From Brachyhypopomus gauderio (taxonomy: Eukaryota; Chordata; Actinopteri; Gymnotiformes; Hypopomidae): a stretch of 64,000 bases of DNA. The stretch covers positions 13,858,110 to 13,922,109 of the forward strand of contig NC_135225.1 in assembly GCF_052324685.1 (NCBI RefSeq). Reading direction: 5' to 3'. Under the pieces are notes generated by a model, which was not told the DNA's origin, ran no database searches, and was given only the letters and a program-made list of their open reading frames with translations. Positions 21,747 to 33,014 of this stretch are shown piece after piece. Each line of letters starts with the position of its first letter. Positions within the stretch are counted from its first letter, which is position 1. Position numbers and translations under genes: made by a program.

Positions 21747-22165
21747 AACTGTTACATGTTTACTTAACGTTAGTTAATTATTGTTAACGTGTTACTTCAT
21801 GTGATGTTCATGTTCACTAATGCATTATTTCATGTTACTTAGTCAACACCACTTAGTCTACCCTTCATATAAACACAGCATGAACTAATGCAACTGTTAC
21901 ATGTTTACTTAACATTAGTTAATTATTGTTAATTTGTTACTTCATGTGTTGTTCATATTAACTAATGCATTACTTCATGTTAGTCAACACCACTTAGTCT
22001 ACCCTTCATATAAACACAGCATGAACTAATGCAACTGTTACATGTTTACTTAACATTAGTTAATTATTGTTAATTTGTTACTTCATGTGTTGTTCATATT
22101 AACTAATGCATTACTTCATGTTAGTCAACACCACTTAGTCTACACTAAGTAGTAATTCACTAAAA
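21747..22165. repeat. Tandem array, three units of about 141 bp
   Basis: Units start at gcaactgttacatg near 21747, 21889 and 22030. Each contains ttagttaattattgtta, cactta-gtctacccttcat and cagcatgaacta segments. Units 2 and 3 are almost identical, while unit 1 has small differences. The array is AT-rich. Confidence 0.85.
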
Positions 22166-22453
22166 TGTGCCACTAGGACCAGCATTAAGAAATCCTATAT
22201 AAATACAGGACCCTTAAAAAGGCCCTATATATGCACGCACACATTTTGCTCTTTGCGTTTTGTCAGCACTTGGGTCTACTACTCTCTTGGTTTTGGCGCG
22301 GTGTGTACTTGGTACACCCGACGTTACATGTGTGGCCTTGCCTTGCACACGCCCTTTCCATTGTCTCATAATCAGGTCGTAATCCGGTGCACTTTTTTTC
22401 CAAAAGGATGAGATTGTTCTATCTTTAAATCTTCTATCTATCAGGATCTGTGG

Positions 22454-22650
22454 GATCCTGTGGACATTTTATTGTGAAAAGTAGAATCCTGTGGGCACTG
22501 TATTTTAAATAGTTGGATCCTGTGCGCATTTTGTTTTATTTTGAGTTTTGGGATCCTGTGGCATTTTATTGTGAGTAGTGGAATCCTGTTACATTTTAGT
22601 TTGATTTATGGTATCTTGTGGGCATTAAATTTTGTGTGCATTTTGTTTTT
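22454..22650. repeat. Degenerate minisatellite, about 35-40 bp unit
   Basis: About five imperfect units share ggatcctgtgg-(gc)cattttatt. They are spaced 35-45 bp apart and decay toward the right. No coding potential. Confidence 0.7.
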
Positions 22651-22725
22651 TGAATAATTTGTAATTTCTTTATTTTTATCATAATGTTGTCCGTGAAAAT
22701 TGTTTGAACTTTATGGCACAGGTTG

Positions 22726-23535
22726 TGTCACGTTACGGTCCCCGACCCCTCCGTTTTGGGCGTGTGTTTACGTCGTCTGCGTCTACTCGTCTGTGTCTGT
22801 GTATCGCCTTGGGTGCGGTTATGTCTTGTGTTAATCCGTCTCACCTGTGGCTCATCTCGTCATCACGTGGGGTTTATGTAGTTTGTCTATTTAATGTGCG
22901 TTCGCGCAGTGTCCCGTGCTCGTCATTGTTAGAGTCAAGTGTCCGTTTATGTTTACGTGTTCTTTGTGCGCTGTCTGCGCTCGTCATTGTCAAGAAATAA
23001 ACGTTACGTGTGTACTGAAGGCTGGATTTCTGTCTCGTCTGTCACCGAACAGAGACACCATGCCAGGATACGCCACCCGACCCAAGAAGGGGAAGAGGCC
23101 CAGCAAGCACCACCACGCCTCTTCCCCTGCACAGCACCGCGGAGCCCCAGTCACCCTAGAGGCGATGCAGCAGGACCTGTTGTGCGACATTATGCTGCTT
23201 CGGGCTCGGGAAGCTGAGACGGAGGAGATGGCGGACAATTTCCGCGAGACCGCGTGCGGTTGTGGAAGGAGCGTCACCCTTCTCCCTCCAGGGACCTCTC
23301 ACCGCTGCGGGTAGGCTCCCTCGAGCTCTGCTCCACGGAGAAGACCCCCGAGAGCGAGTTCGAGGGGGCGGACTCTCCGGGCGAGGAAGAAAAGGAAGAG
23401 GACCATCCACCCTCTATATGCTCCGCGCCCACTGTGGATTATGGTGAGGGTGAAGAGGAGGAAGAGGACTATTCCCCCTCCGTATGCTTAACTGAGAAAA
23501 TGTTCTGTGGGTACGACGGTATATACAGAGCGTTT
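22726..23535 (+). mobile_element. LTR retrotransposon 5' part (LTR plus acidic leader/gag frame), truncated
   Basis: LTR-like sequence begins tgtcacgttacggtcccc and includes gcgttcgcgcagtgtcccg and aagaaataaacgttacg. Then an ATG at 23060 opens a frame starting MPGYATRPKKGKRPSKHHH. The frame continues, after one shift near 23250, as WKERHPSPSRDLSPLRVG and an acidic stretch (EEEKEEDHPPS, GEGEEEEEDYSPSV). This arrangement is familiar from fish Gypsy-type elements. It stops at about 23490, where an oppositely oriented copia element takes over. Confidence 0.6.
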
Positions 23536-24617
23536 CTCAGTTTCCCTTGGCACCGCCACCCACTGCTGTCGATGAGGGTAACCACTGCAGTGCCTCTCCA
23601 CTGAGCGAACCCGCTACATCTGGTGCCATCAGCCAACTCGACGCTGTGAGTCTGCGGTCTGAAGGTGCTGTCGAAACTTGTGAACAAGGCGATATCGTTG
23701 ATGACGTGGGATGTGGCTCCAGTGTCCACCATCAGGCCCCTTTCCTGCACGGTGCGCTCTGGCTGCCGCTGGACACTGACCCGTCCGTCCGCCATCTTGA
23801 ACGCGAAGTCCTCCTTGACCTCGGCTTTCACCGAAATGTTACTCACGTTATCCCCTTTGCCTCTGTCTTTGCCTTTTCGCCTGCATGTTGCATCCCTGTG
23901 TGTGTCATTTTTGCAAACACTACACCATGTCTTCTGTCGACACGCTCTCGCTCTGTGCCCTTTTATGCCGCACTTGAAACACACCATCTCGCTATCGTCT
24001 TTCGCCGGTCCAAGTGACGTAGCCTTGTGAGGTCGCTGTCCGGTTTTCCCCTGGGTCTTCATCACGCTGTCGTTGGACTCGTTTGCTCTGATGTTCTCTG
24101 TCTCTTCGAAACTTTGCAATTTGGTCTTAAAGTCCGCAAACGTGATGTTTTCATACGTGTGTGCCACATGAATCGCGAATGGCTTAAAGCTCTCTGGCAA
24201 ACCCTTTAACACCATGGCCACTAACAGACCGTCCCCCAACGTTTCTCCCGCGCTTCTCAGGGCAGTTATGGCGGTTTCTGCTCTAATGATATAATCTATC
24301 ACATTTTCGTTGTTAGACTTCTAAAGTGAGGTCAGCGTAGTGTACAAGTTAAATATACGAGGCTTTCCCGACCCTGCATAATAGTCTCTCAGAATCTTTA
24401 GCGCCTTTCTTCCATCATTTTTCGCATCTCTCATTATCAGAGACAGACTTTTGTCATCTAGCAGTAAGATAAACTCTGCATACGCGTCCTCATTTTTCTC
24501 AGGATCCGCCGCTATTTCAACTTCTGTTACCGGCTCTTTTAAGACAGTGTCTTTAAGCCCTAATAAATGTAAATGTCCCAATAATTTAAGTTTCCCAAAC
24601 TTCATTCTTGGTTTCAT
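23469..24617 (-). pseudogene. Ty1/copia-type gag-protease relic
   Basis: Minus-strand frames encode a UBN2-type gag (FILLLDDKSLSLIMRDAKND, LKILRDYYAG), a CCHC knuckle (CFKCGIKGHRARAC), a second Cys-rich stretch and an aspartic protease motif (LMVDTGATSHVINDIALF). They end at LRNALYIPSYPQNIFSV. One in-frame UAG at complement 24318-24320 separates gag from the remainder. Integrase, reverse transcriptase and RNase H are missing; the element is cut at about 23488 against the leader of another LTR element. Confidence 0.9.
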
Positions 24618-24766
24618 CTCCGTCGAAAAGTAGTCGATGTAGTCTGCTGCTACTTAGCCTTCGTTGCTCATGTTAGCTTGCCCCTCTCCTCAGGTTAGCA
24701 GTTTTTCTCAACACGTCCGTTGCAATTTTCTTGACTTTTCGTCGACTAACTTCTCTTCCAAACGAC

Positions 24767-24782
24767 TCCTGGGCCCTTAACC
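24767..24782 (-). other. Copia-type primer-binding site
   Basis: Directly after the LTR end, the minus strand reads ggttaagggcccagga. It differs by one base from the half-tRNA initiator-methionine site (ggttatgggcccag) used by the Drosophila copia element. This site pairs with the anticodon arm of the tRNA rather than its 3' end. Confidence 0.7.
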
Positions 24783-25095
24783 TGTTAAATTTTATCAACA
24801 GAGTGCTGCTGCGATGCGTTAGGAAGGAGCTGACGACTTCTCTTCATTTTGCATATTTATTTCGACATACATTAAAACATGAGCATCCGCCAAACAACTG
24901 ACCGATACATACAAAAACTCGTGCATAAGAGTGTCAGACTACGGGAAGTCCATTATGACAAAATTACAATATGTGCATACAAACATTTGTTGTTTTAGCG
25001 CTCTCTTGCGCCCTCTGGTGTCATTAAAAGAATAACAGTAGGCTATTTACAAGTCACCTCATGTAACCTGAGGACATATTTTCATACATTTAACA
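24783..25095 (-). mobile_element. 5' LTR of the copia-type element
   Basis: On the minus strand it reads tgttaaatgtatgaaaatat ... to gttgataaaatttaaca, with TG...CA ends, and is followed directly by the primer-binding site. A gaaataaatatgc segment is a likely polyadenylation signal. It is about 313 bp long. No second LTR is left, because the other end of the element is truncated. Confidence 0.75.
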
Positions 25096-25340
25096 CATGG
25101 GAATGGGCGGGGTTAAAAGTTGTACTGCAGCCAGCCAACTTTTCACTCGTGTCGTCCAGTCCACTTATATATACGGTCTCTGGGCAAAACAGTACCAGCC
25201 GTACGAGTATTTCGGCTTTAGCGATAAGTTTTTCACCCACATTCTTTTGCGATATTTTTGACTTTTCCCATTTCAAATTGTTATTTTATTTTGCGCATTA
25301 TCAAAAACGTGGTGGATGGGAAAACCCACTTATGGTAGAA
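25096..25340. other. Stretch without a recognised feature
   Basis: Lies between the copia LTR and the left edge of duplicate B. Contains a TATA-like ttatatatacgg but no gene or repeat that I can name. Confidence 0.3.
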
Positions 25341-26145
25341 GCGGTGTGATTTTTGTTCTTTCTACTCTTAATTTGCATAGAAAGTAAGCAAAATACTTTA
25401 TTTATACCGACAAGGTATTCCCCAATGATTTATGAAGTAGACAGTAAAACATCACTGAAATCAATGCAATTTAATTAGAATTCATATCAATTTTCAAAAC
25501 AAATTCCAAAAGAAGTATGATTAAATTAATCTTAAATCAACACCAGAACTCCAGCCATGGTGAGCAACTGCAAATATAGTTATTGTTATGAGAATCAATT
25601 ACCCTGTTTTCTATAAAGGAAATGTCATGTGTTTGGGATTGGAAGAATGAATCAGTTATTGTGAAAATGCAGTGCTATGGACTCCAGGACCCAAGTCACA
25701 ATTCTCCATGCAGATATTCTATGAGTGTTAAACACCATCACTTCAGAATTTAAATAAGTATTTGGCTGCCATGCATAATTAATCCTTTCCCCTATTGTGC
25801 GGGATTATTAATGAGAATTGAATGTGGTAAGCTGGTTTATTGCTTACCACATTGTCTTTTCAGTCCCATTTCATTGACACACTCCACATGTACAGCAGAA
25901 AGTTAGAATGTCACCTGAGCATACAAATATAGACACTGAACATTTAAACAATAAACAAAACTAAGTGAAAACCTATGAGATCATGGAACTAAATTAACTG
26001 AAACAGACTGCCTGCAAACATTCTGAAACACTTTTTAAAACACATTAATTTCAAGCACAGGATTTGCACAAGGACAAAGCAATGCAATGACACTTAAGGT
26101 GTGCATTTACTCAGTGTCTCATTGCATTTACAATTCTTTCTCAGC

Positions 26146-29100
26146 CTAAGAGAAACTTAAATATTTGTTGTTCTTCTTTTTTCCAGAATCTGAAAACAGT
26201 GCTCCTGCCAATACTGCCAGTCCAACCACTCCAACAGCAACACCACCTGCAATCATAGCATCTCGTACCTACAGCAGAACGTGAAGAGGAAAACATAGCA
26301 CAAACATTTGTGTGCCTTATACTGTAGTTGGGATTAATTCAAACTGTTATCTTTGCTGCAACATTACTTCACTATGCAAATACACTGTACATCCAATTTA
26401 TATAATAATGCGGAACAAATCAGATTACCGGCTGCCTACCTGACGTGATGTTGGCTTTCCATATCTTAACTCTGTGACAAAATGCTCACAGTTCCTACTG
26501 ACGACGCTGTAGGTAATCTTCTCACCTACGAGTCTGTAAGCTTGTTTGAGAATCAGAGAAATGTCACGGGGCTTATATTTATTGTCCAAAAGGTTGTTGA
26601 TTTCATAACGATGTTTCCCCACAACTGCTGAAAGCTTCTCCATCTTCACAACACCCGATTCACAAAAGACCGACATCACACTGCTGGCTCCAGCATACTC
26701 AGCTAATGGACAAAAGAAGGAATCTTTTACATTTGTGATCCCAACACAAATGTTGACTACCAACATTTTTTGGCTACCTTTATTGTTTGGAACAAATAAA
26801 TGTGTCACACAAGTCAGCATAATATTTTCTTGACTTGGTTTACTTACATGGTGGTGCAAGATGAATGACATATCCGTCACCCACATATATGGCCCAGTGT
26901 TGGTACACTGGACGAAAGATTTCTATAAGATCACCAACTTTTGGTTCCTGAAAGAACTGATCAAACAAAGCAATGAGTAGATTCACATCTTTGTATTAAA
27001 TGCAACAGCACAAGACTCTGCGTAGACCACACCGAAACACGGACTACAGATCCAGGATTCCTCCAATTAAATTGCAAATATGGTGCATCACTGTATTTTG
27101 TTCTTGCCTCCGAGTGAGATCTGAACTCTGTTTGCAAAGGACTTACAATGAAATACAAGTTTTTGTTGTTATCTTTTTTTTTTGCTGAGCATCATTTCCA
27201 AATTTCCATGACAGTGATTGTAATGACGAGACATACACAACGAGTATCAGTAAGAACGTTTACTGGTAACTGCCGTGACTTCGCATACAACTCTCTTTAT
27301 TGCCTGTTCTGCCATCCACTGCCACACTGAATTGGTCTCTAACAAACTTCTGAGAGCTCTTGTGTTAGCTGATAGATTTGGGATAAATTTACCCATGTAA
27401 TTTCACTAACCCTAAGGCTCTCTGTAAATCATTTTTGTCCTGTGGTACTGGCAGCTCAGCTATAGCTCGCACTTTTTCCGGATCTGGTTGCACTCCTGCC
27501 CCAGATAACTTCTCACATAGATATGTTATCTCCTGCACACCAAATTGGCACTTACTCATATTCAGTTTCAAATCTGTTTTTTGTGCCTGTGTGAGAACTT
27601 TGGCCAATCTCTCATCATGCTCCTGTTTTGTTTTTCCCCAGACTACAAAGACTCCTACCCCTTCTTTTCCATCGAATAGTTGTTACAGGGTTCTATGAAA
27701 TACCTCAGGGGCTGAGATAATCCCAAACGGCAATCGCAGAAAGCAATGCCTTCCGAATGGCATATTGAATGTGCACAATTTAGAACTTTCCTCATCAAGC
27801 ACTATTTGGTAAAACCCGATGAGGCATCAAGTTTTGTGAAATAGCTTGCTTCACTCATTGTGCTGGTTATGTCAGATTTTGTTGGTAGCCTATAGTGCTC
27901 ACGCTGTATCGCCTTATTTTGATCTTTTGGATCTATGCACAATCTCAGATCTCCATTTGGCTTCTCTACGATGACCAAGGAGTTAACCCATTCTGTTGGT
28001 TCTTTAATTTTTCTGACGACTCCTTGTGTTATTAGCGAGTCTAATTTTTCCCTCAGCCCCTTTTTAAGAGCTACTGGCACTTTTCTTGCTGGATGTATGA
28101 CTGGCTCTGCATTTTCTTTAAGCCTAATTTTATGTCTGCCTGGTAGGCAGCCTATGCCCTTGAACACCTCTTTGTATTCTTTCCCCCAGTCGGTATGTTT
28201 GGACCCACTTGTAGTAGCCTCTGTGCATTCTCGTTTTTGTCACCTTGTCTGTATCAATGACATTCACTCTCTTAATCAGACCAAGCTGATCACATGTTTT
28301 CAAACCCAGAATTGCTTGCCTATTACCTTCAACTAGCACAAACAAAGCATTTACTTTCTGACCTTTGCTTGTCAGTGTTACTCTGCACATTCCCTTAGTG
28401 GGTATGGCTTATCATCGTATGTTCTCAGATTAATCTTTTTGTCTCTTACTTTCGGGTTGTTTTCCAGACTCTTAAAGTCTTTCATTGGCAGGATGTTTAC
28501 CTGTGCACCTGTGTCGAGCTTCAGTGGGACGTCCGTGTCATTCTCATTCAAGCACGCAATCCATTCATCGCTCGAAGCATTTATCTCGCCCTCGATTGCA
28601 TCCATAAAGAACGGCTCCTCTTCGCTGTCGCTCTTCTTCTGCACGAGTTGCACCTTCTTCTTCGAGAAGCAGTTCCTTGCGAAGTGGTTCTTTCCGCCAC
28701 ACTTGCGGCATTTCTTCCCGAAGGCTGGACACTGCTTCGGTGCGTGTTGCATTCCACACCTTCCACAGTTCCTGCTCTCTTGCCCTGGCTTTGCATCTCT
28801 TTTCTTTGCACGCGACGTTGCTTTCGGCTTCGCTCGCTGCACTGAATCAACCTCAACAGTCTCAATTTCTTTGCTGCTGAAGCTCTTTAGTTGTGCCTTT
28901 GCACTCTCAGACGCTTGGCAAATATCTATTGCCTTCTCCAGCGTTAACTTGGTCTCTTTCAGTAATTGCATCCGTATTTTGTTGTCTTGGACCCCGATTA
29001 CAATTTGGTCCCTTATCATTGAATCACGCAATGCTTCGAAGTTACATGACTGACTTTTCAGGCGTAAGTCTGTGACATACTGTTCAAACGATTCAGACTC

Positions 29101-30678
29101 TTTCTGAAGCCGGTTTCTGAACACATACCTCTCGTACGTTTCATTTTTTCTCGGTGTGCAATATTCCTCAAATTTCTTCATCACAACTTCGTAGTTGTCC
29201 TTTTCTTCTTCCGTGAAGACAAATGTGTTGTACACATCTAGTGCAGCTCGCCCCGCCACTGTTTGCAGTAATGCTACCTTCCTTTCCTCGGTTTCAAGAC
29301 CGATAGCTAGCGAATAAAGTTCAAAACTTTGTTTAAACCTCTTCCAGTTCTCGCTGACATTACCCGTCAACTTTAACTCTTCAGGTTGTTGAATAAAATT
29401 CATCCTTGTCGTCGGTTCGAGATCTTTATCCTGGTACCATGAAATGACGAGACATACACACAGAGTATAAGTAAGAACGTTTACTGGTAACTGCCGTGAC
29501 TTCGCGTACAACTTTTTATTGCCAGGTCATTACCAGGGTTATACTGTAACTTCACATATCAATACAGTGTTCCTTCCCATCGCTACAAAAAATGAACCAG
29601 CAAACAAGCTTTTTACCGTTTGTATTGATTACACCTACACATTTTGTCTTAGTATTAGTATTAGTATTATTACTAGTATTAGTATTTTAGACTAAAGATG
29701 CGCAAAGAACCCAATATATGTATTTGTTGAAACAGTAACATTTGTATTCTAACAAAAGTGGAAGACAGCCAGAGCAGACTACACGCAAGGGCCAATCCGT
29801 AACTTCCAGGGCACACAAATGGGTCGAGTTAAAAAATCAAAATAAAGTTCGGCTCCGAATCCGTATTTTAATGTTTGTATTTTTGTTTGGATCATCAAAT
29901 AAAAAACAGAAAAATACAAGCCTGATTATTTTATTTGTTTTTATATTCAAAACGAAAAACAAAATAATGTATAGTTTTTTTTTTCGTTTTTGATTTTCAG
30001 TTGAATATCAAATGAACGAATGATACACGGATTCCATACCGTATGTCAAATGACAAATCATATGACATGTTATATAACAAATCCTTACATATAGCCCAAA
30101 TCTCACTGTGACTTAAATAAGACATTCTAAGTATTATATGGTATTATAAGTATTAAATAATGCTAGTTATTTGGCAGCAAACCACTATTTAAAAATGCCT
30201 AAAGCTGCTAAAAGGTATTCCACATGTAATGTTATATTATATTCGTGGTATATAAAAGTTTTAAGTGCAACACTTACTACGCTAGTGGAGATAAGTATAA
30301 CTTGAAATCACAAAAGTTGGAAAGTATGAACTAAATTAACAACGACCTCTTTATAGTAGCACAAAAAAAGAAATTAACTCCTATGCGAGTCTATTTTTGC
30401 TTTTACAGGCATACTACATACCAAGAAATTCGTAGGCACATTTAGGCCAAATGACAAAGTAATGGCTCTCTTCACATCTGTAGTAGGCCTGAATGAATCA
30501 TAACAATCATACTAATATATTTAATTAGCAAAAGTTAGCAAAGAGATATTAAAACATTATATAGACCTGAAAAAGTCTATTTAAATATCTAGTCTTTCAG
30601 ATGACCCATTTCAGGTAATTCTTTGCTAAAACAATTAACTCAAACGTCTTTTTTGTTACATTAACTTACCAGTGACAT
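26146..30678 (-). CDS. plaat: PLAAT/HRASLS-family phospholipase A/acyltransferase, copy 2 (four coding exons)
   Basis: Coding exons, complement: 30670-30678, 26848-26947, 26440-26702 and 26146-26268. They join in phase to 164 residues, the same length as copy 1. Exon 3 is two codons shorter (SEYAG against SEGPYAG) and the tail is longer, ending NNKYLSFS. The catalytic triad is kept: His20 and His32 in [18 protein letters not shown] and Cys108 in [12 protein letters not shown]. The membrane anchor [20 protein letters not shown] is identical to copy 1. Intron 1 is 3.7 kb because a 2.35-kb Gypsy element sits in it, and the TATA region seen in copies 1 and 3 has been replaced by a transposon. The protein is probably functional if transcribed; expression may come from a new promoter. 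A candidate AATAAA lies at complement 25397-25402. Confidence 0.92.
27389..28390 (-). pseudogene. Gypsy protease end and reverse transcriptase relics
   Basis: Three broken frames follow gag. One (28130-28390) continues the protease region ([13 protein letters not shown]). The next (27802-28167) is the start of reverse transcriptase ([48 protein letters not shown]). The last (27389-27607) is its C-terminal part ([21 protein letters not shown]). Several frameshifts are present. The segment between the last two includes the catalytic region and is decayed. Confidence 0.8.
28378..29403 (-). pseudogene. Gypsy gag-protease frame
   Basis: Starts at an ATG at complement 29401-29403 ([12 protein letters not shown]). 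It has a retrotransposon gag helical domain, two Cys-rich knuckles ([13 protein letters not shown] and [14 protein letters not shown]) and a protease motif ([13 protein letters not shown]). The frame is lost at about 28380, and protease resumes one frame over as [12 protein letters not shown]. It resembles the K02A2.6-like Gypsy group of animals. Confidence 0.85.
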
Positions 30679-30713
30679 GGATGAAGATTCAAATCACCTG
30701 CAACAACTTAAGC

Positions 30714-31290
30714 CTGGTTCACACTACACGACTTTTCAGTCGTCAGGTTTTTGTGCCGTTCGCACTACACGACTGGTTGTGCTGTAATCGCGAGTCTTTC
30801 AGTTGTTGTGGCTTTCACACTACATGACTGATCTGCGACGCGGGCTCACGAATTACACGACTGGGGAATCGCCGACTCATCTGGCTGCCGTCCAAAAACA
30901 CGAGACCACGAAAATGAAACTCTCGCGAGAATCAGCAACACCACGTAGAAGAAAAAAAACAATGTATATGTACTCCACATTTTCGTTATTATTATTTTTT
31001 TTTACCGTTTAAACACTCCATAGTCCCAATCGCACTATTTCTCCAGTGCTTTCACAATAACTTAAACACAGTGTTGTAGTAAAGTTGTAAGAAAGGTGAG
31101 GATTTTGTGTGTTTGCTGGGTTATTGTTTTGAAAGTATTCTATTTGAAAGTTTTTTACATTCTTCAGATATCTTCACCGGTGCCGCGGTTCTCTCTCCGC
31201 GTTCACATTGGCTGTAGCTAGACGCTGCTGCCGACTCTCAGTCGGTCGTCGGCGACTGCTCGGCGAGCGTCTTTCAGCAGTTCACACTAC
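30714..31290. mobile_element. DNA-transposon insertion replacing the PLAAT copy 2 promoter
   Basis: The insert begins agcctggttcacactacacg and ends ttcacactac. It has repeated subterminal cacactacacgact motifs on the left and gtcggtcgtcggcgact on the right. Duplicates A and C show about 150 bp here that include the TATA box; in duplicate B that host sequence is absent. The superfamily is not certain (Harbinger- or hAT-like). Confidence 0.6.
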
Positions 31291-31463
31291 AACAATCAAG
31301 AGCTTGTAAAGAATGGCAAATAGTATGAAGGCTACAGAAGTCTTGATTGGCTAAGCGGTTCTAAGCCACTCCCATCACTTTGCTCACTAGGAACACACTT
31401 GAGTGTAGAACAGGCTTCAGTTTCGTTATTCTCCTGTTAACCAAACCACAATTGGCTGCAGCC

Positions 31464-31808
31464 TGTAGGAAAAAAGAAATGTAATGTTTTCTTGTCTTTC
31501 TTGTATATCGCGATCGATCGCCAGTGGAGGGCGACATAGATATGGATCGGAGGTAAATAAACTAGATTTATGTGTCACACGCTCAATGCGTGAGACTTGA
31601 GAGCCCTCGTTCTAGACAACTAGCACCAGTGCACTTAAGAGTTTGTACCACGTATACTTTGGCTATTTTGTACTCGCTATTATTCTATATAAATTTATCA
31701 GAAATGAACTTTTGGTTTTAAAACTTTGCTGGGGTCACTCAGTCAAAACCAATCGGTTCATCGGGGCAGTGTTGGGGCCTATCTGGGTCGGGAGAAAATA
31801 TCCCAACA
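31464..31808 (-). mobile_element. Solo LTR upstream of PLAAT copy 2
   Basis: Ends tgtaggaaaaaagaaatg and atcccaaca. It is flanked by agcc (31460-31463) and agtc (31809-31812), a 4-bp duplication with one change. The empty site is seen in duplicate C at about 19905. Orientation is uncertain. Part of its sequence (gatcgatcgccagtgg) recurs in reverse near 13700. Confidence 0.65.
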
Positions 31809-31832
31809 AGTCTCAGGTTTCGCTTGTGAACA

Positions 31833-32889
31833 CAGTGTTTCCAACTTGGCGACTTTGTCGCTATAATTAGCGTCTTGTCAGACCCTCTAGAGACTTTTTG
31901 TAGTAAAAAGCGACTAGCGACAAATCTAGCGTCTTTTTGTGGTGTTATTGGAGACTTTTGGAGACTCTGAACACACGCTCTTCACTTGTCCTCTGTGGCG
32001 GGTGCTGCCGTAAGCCCCGCCCCACAACACTCGGTGCAGTCTCACACTCGAAAAGACTATATATAGATACGAAATATAGATACGAAAAGAAATCACTGCA
32101 TTTAACTCACACAGTCTCAGTCATTCTTCAACTCATTCACCACGTAGCCGGTCACTCGACTCGTCCACATTGTGTGCATCTCTGTGAACAGTGGCGGACT
32201 TAGCAATTTGGGGGCTCAAGGCGAATTTAGCTAGGGGGCCCATCAACATTAATATGCGAGAAATAATTTAGCTAATCAGGGGGCCCCTACAGTGGGCTGC
32301 AGTGGGAGGGGCCCAAGGCAGTTGCCTAGCCACGCCTCTATGCAAAGACCGCCTCTGTCTGTGAAAGCTAAACATCTAGCTTAAACATTTAGCTAACTCC
32401 ACAGTATGTGCGTCTCTGTGAAAGCTTAACATCTAGCTAAATTGCTCATCATGTCTAAACTCTATTCTCAAAAATACAAGAAAGAGTGGGAATCAAATCC
32501 TGAATTTAAAGGCTGGCTGAAGCCATGTATTGGAGATGATACACGGGCATACTGTTTGTATTGTAAGATTGATTTCTATGCCAACTAGTTCCTGCTACTC
32601 ATATACTAACATTCAACAACACAGCAAAAAAACAATTTATGTAATTGACAAACATTATAAGTCATGTAGTTCTTTTGAGAAGTGACTGCCTATTTCAAAG
32701 GCAACAGATGTTCATTTGCAGTTCTAACATATTTAGGGTGTTTTTTTACTCACTTTTTTCTCTCCCAACGTTATTCCTTTACAGCTTTAAAAAATGTATT
32801 ATGCAAATTAGGTTATGACATCATTTAGTGACTTCTAGCGACTTTTAGGACAAACAATAGCGTCTTTCCTTACTGAGGAGTTGGCAGTG
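31833..32889 (+). mobile_element. hAT transposon relic
   Basis: Flanked on both sides by the perfect 8-bp duplication tgtgaaca (31825-31832 and 32890-32897), with the empty site preserved in duplicate C. The ends are cagtgtttccaact and, reversed, cactgccaact. It carries a short transposase start (32451-32588) and a smaller possible hAT-like insertion at about 32189-32339 (starting cagtggcggacttagc). Confidence 0.85.
32451..32588 (+). pseudogene. hAT transposase N-terminus, truncated
   Basis: A 45-codon frame starts MSKLYSQKYKKEWESNPEF and contains GWLKPCIGDDTRAYCLYCKI. This is the KW-linker and first half (Cys-x2-Cys) of the BED-like finger common in vertebrate hAT transposases. A stop follows directly, and no catalytic domain remains. 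Confidence 0.7.
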
Positions 32890-33008
32890 TGTGAACAAGG
32901 TACAGCTGCATTAAGGCTTTTAAACTTTGCAAGCTAGTTGGCAACAGATCTTGTTTGTTAAACTTTTGAGCTGGTCTTTAATAGGCACTAGAAACATTTC
33001 TGAAGATA

Positions 33009-33014
33009 TGTTTA
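33009..33014 (-). terminator. Candidate polyadenylation signal of C9orf72
   Basis: AATAAA on the minus strand, about 390 bases past the stop codon. It is shared with the pseudogene copy near 20048. Placed by motif and position only. Confidence 0.4.

Larger units (their letters stand above)
27219..29566 (-). mobile_element. Gypsy-type LTR retrotransposon, internally deleted, in PLAAT copy 2 intron 1
   Basis: The element is flanked by gtgat (27214-27218) and gtgtt (29567-29571), with the empty site visible in duplicate A near 6850. The 5' LTR is 29440-29566 (127 bp). A related 3' LTR starts at 27219 and shares atgacgagacatacac and aagaacgtttactggtaact. After the 5' LTR, tggtaccagga is a likely tRNA primer site. 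RNase H and integrase are missing. Same orientation as the host gene. Confidence 0.85.
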
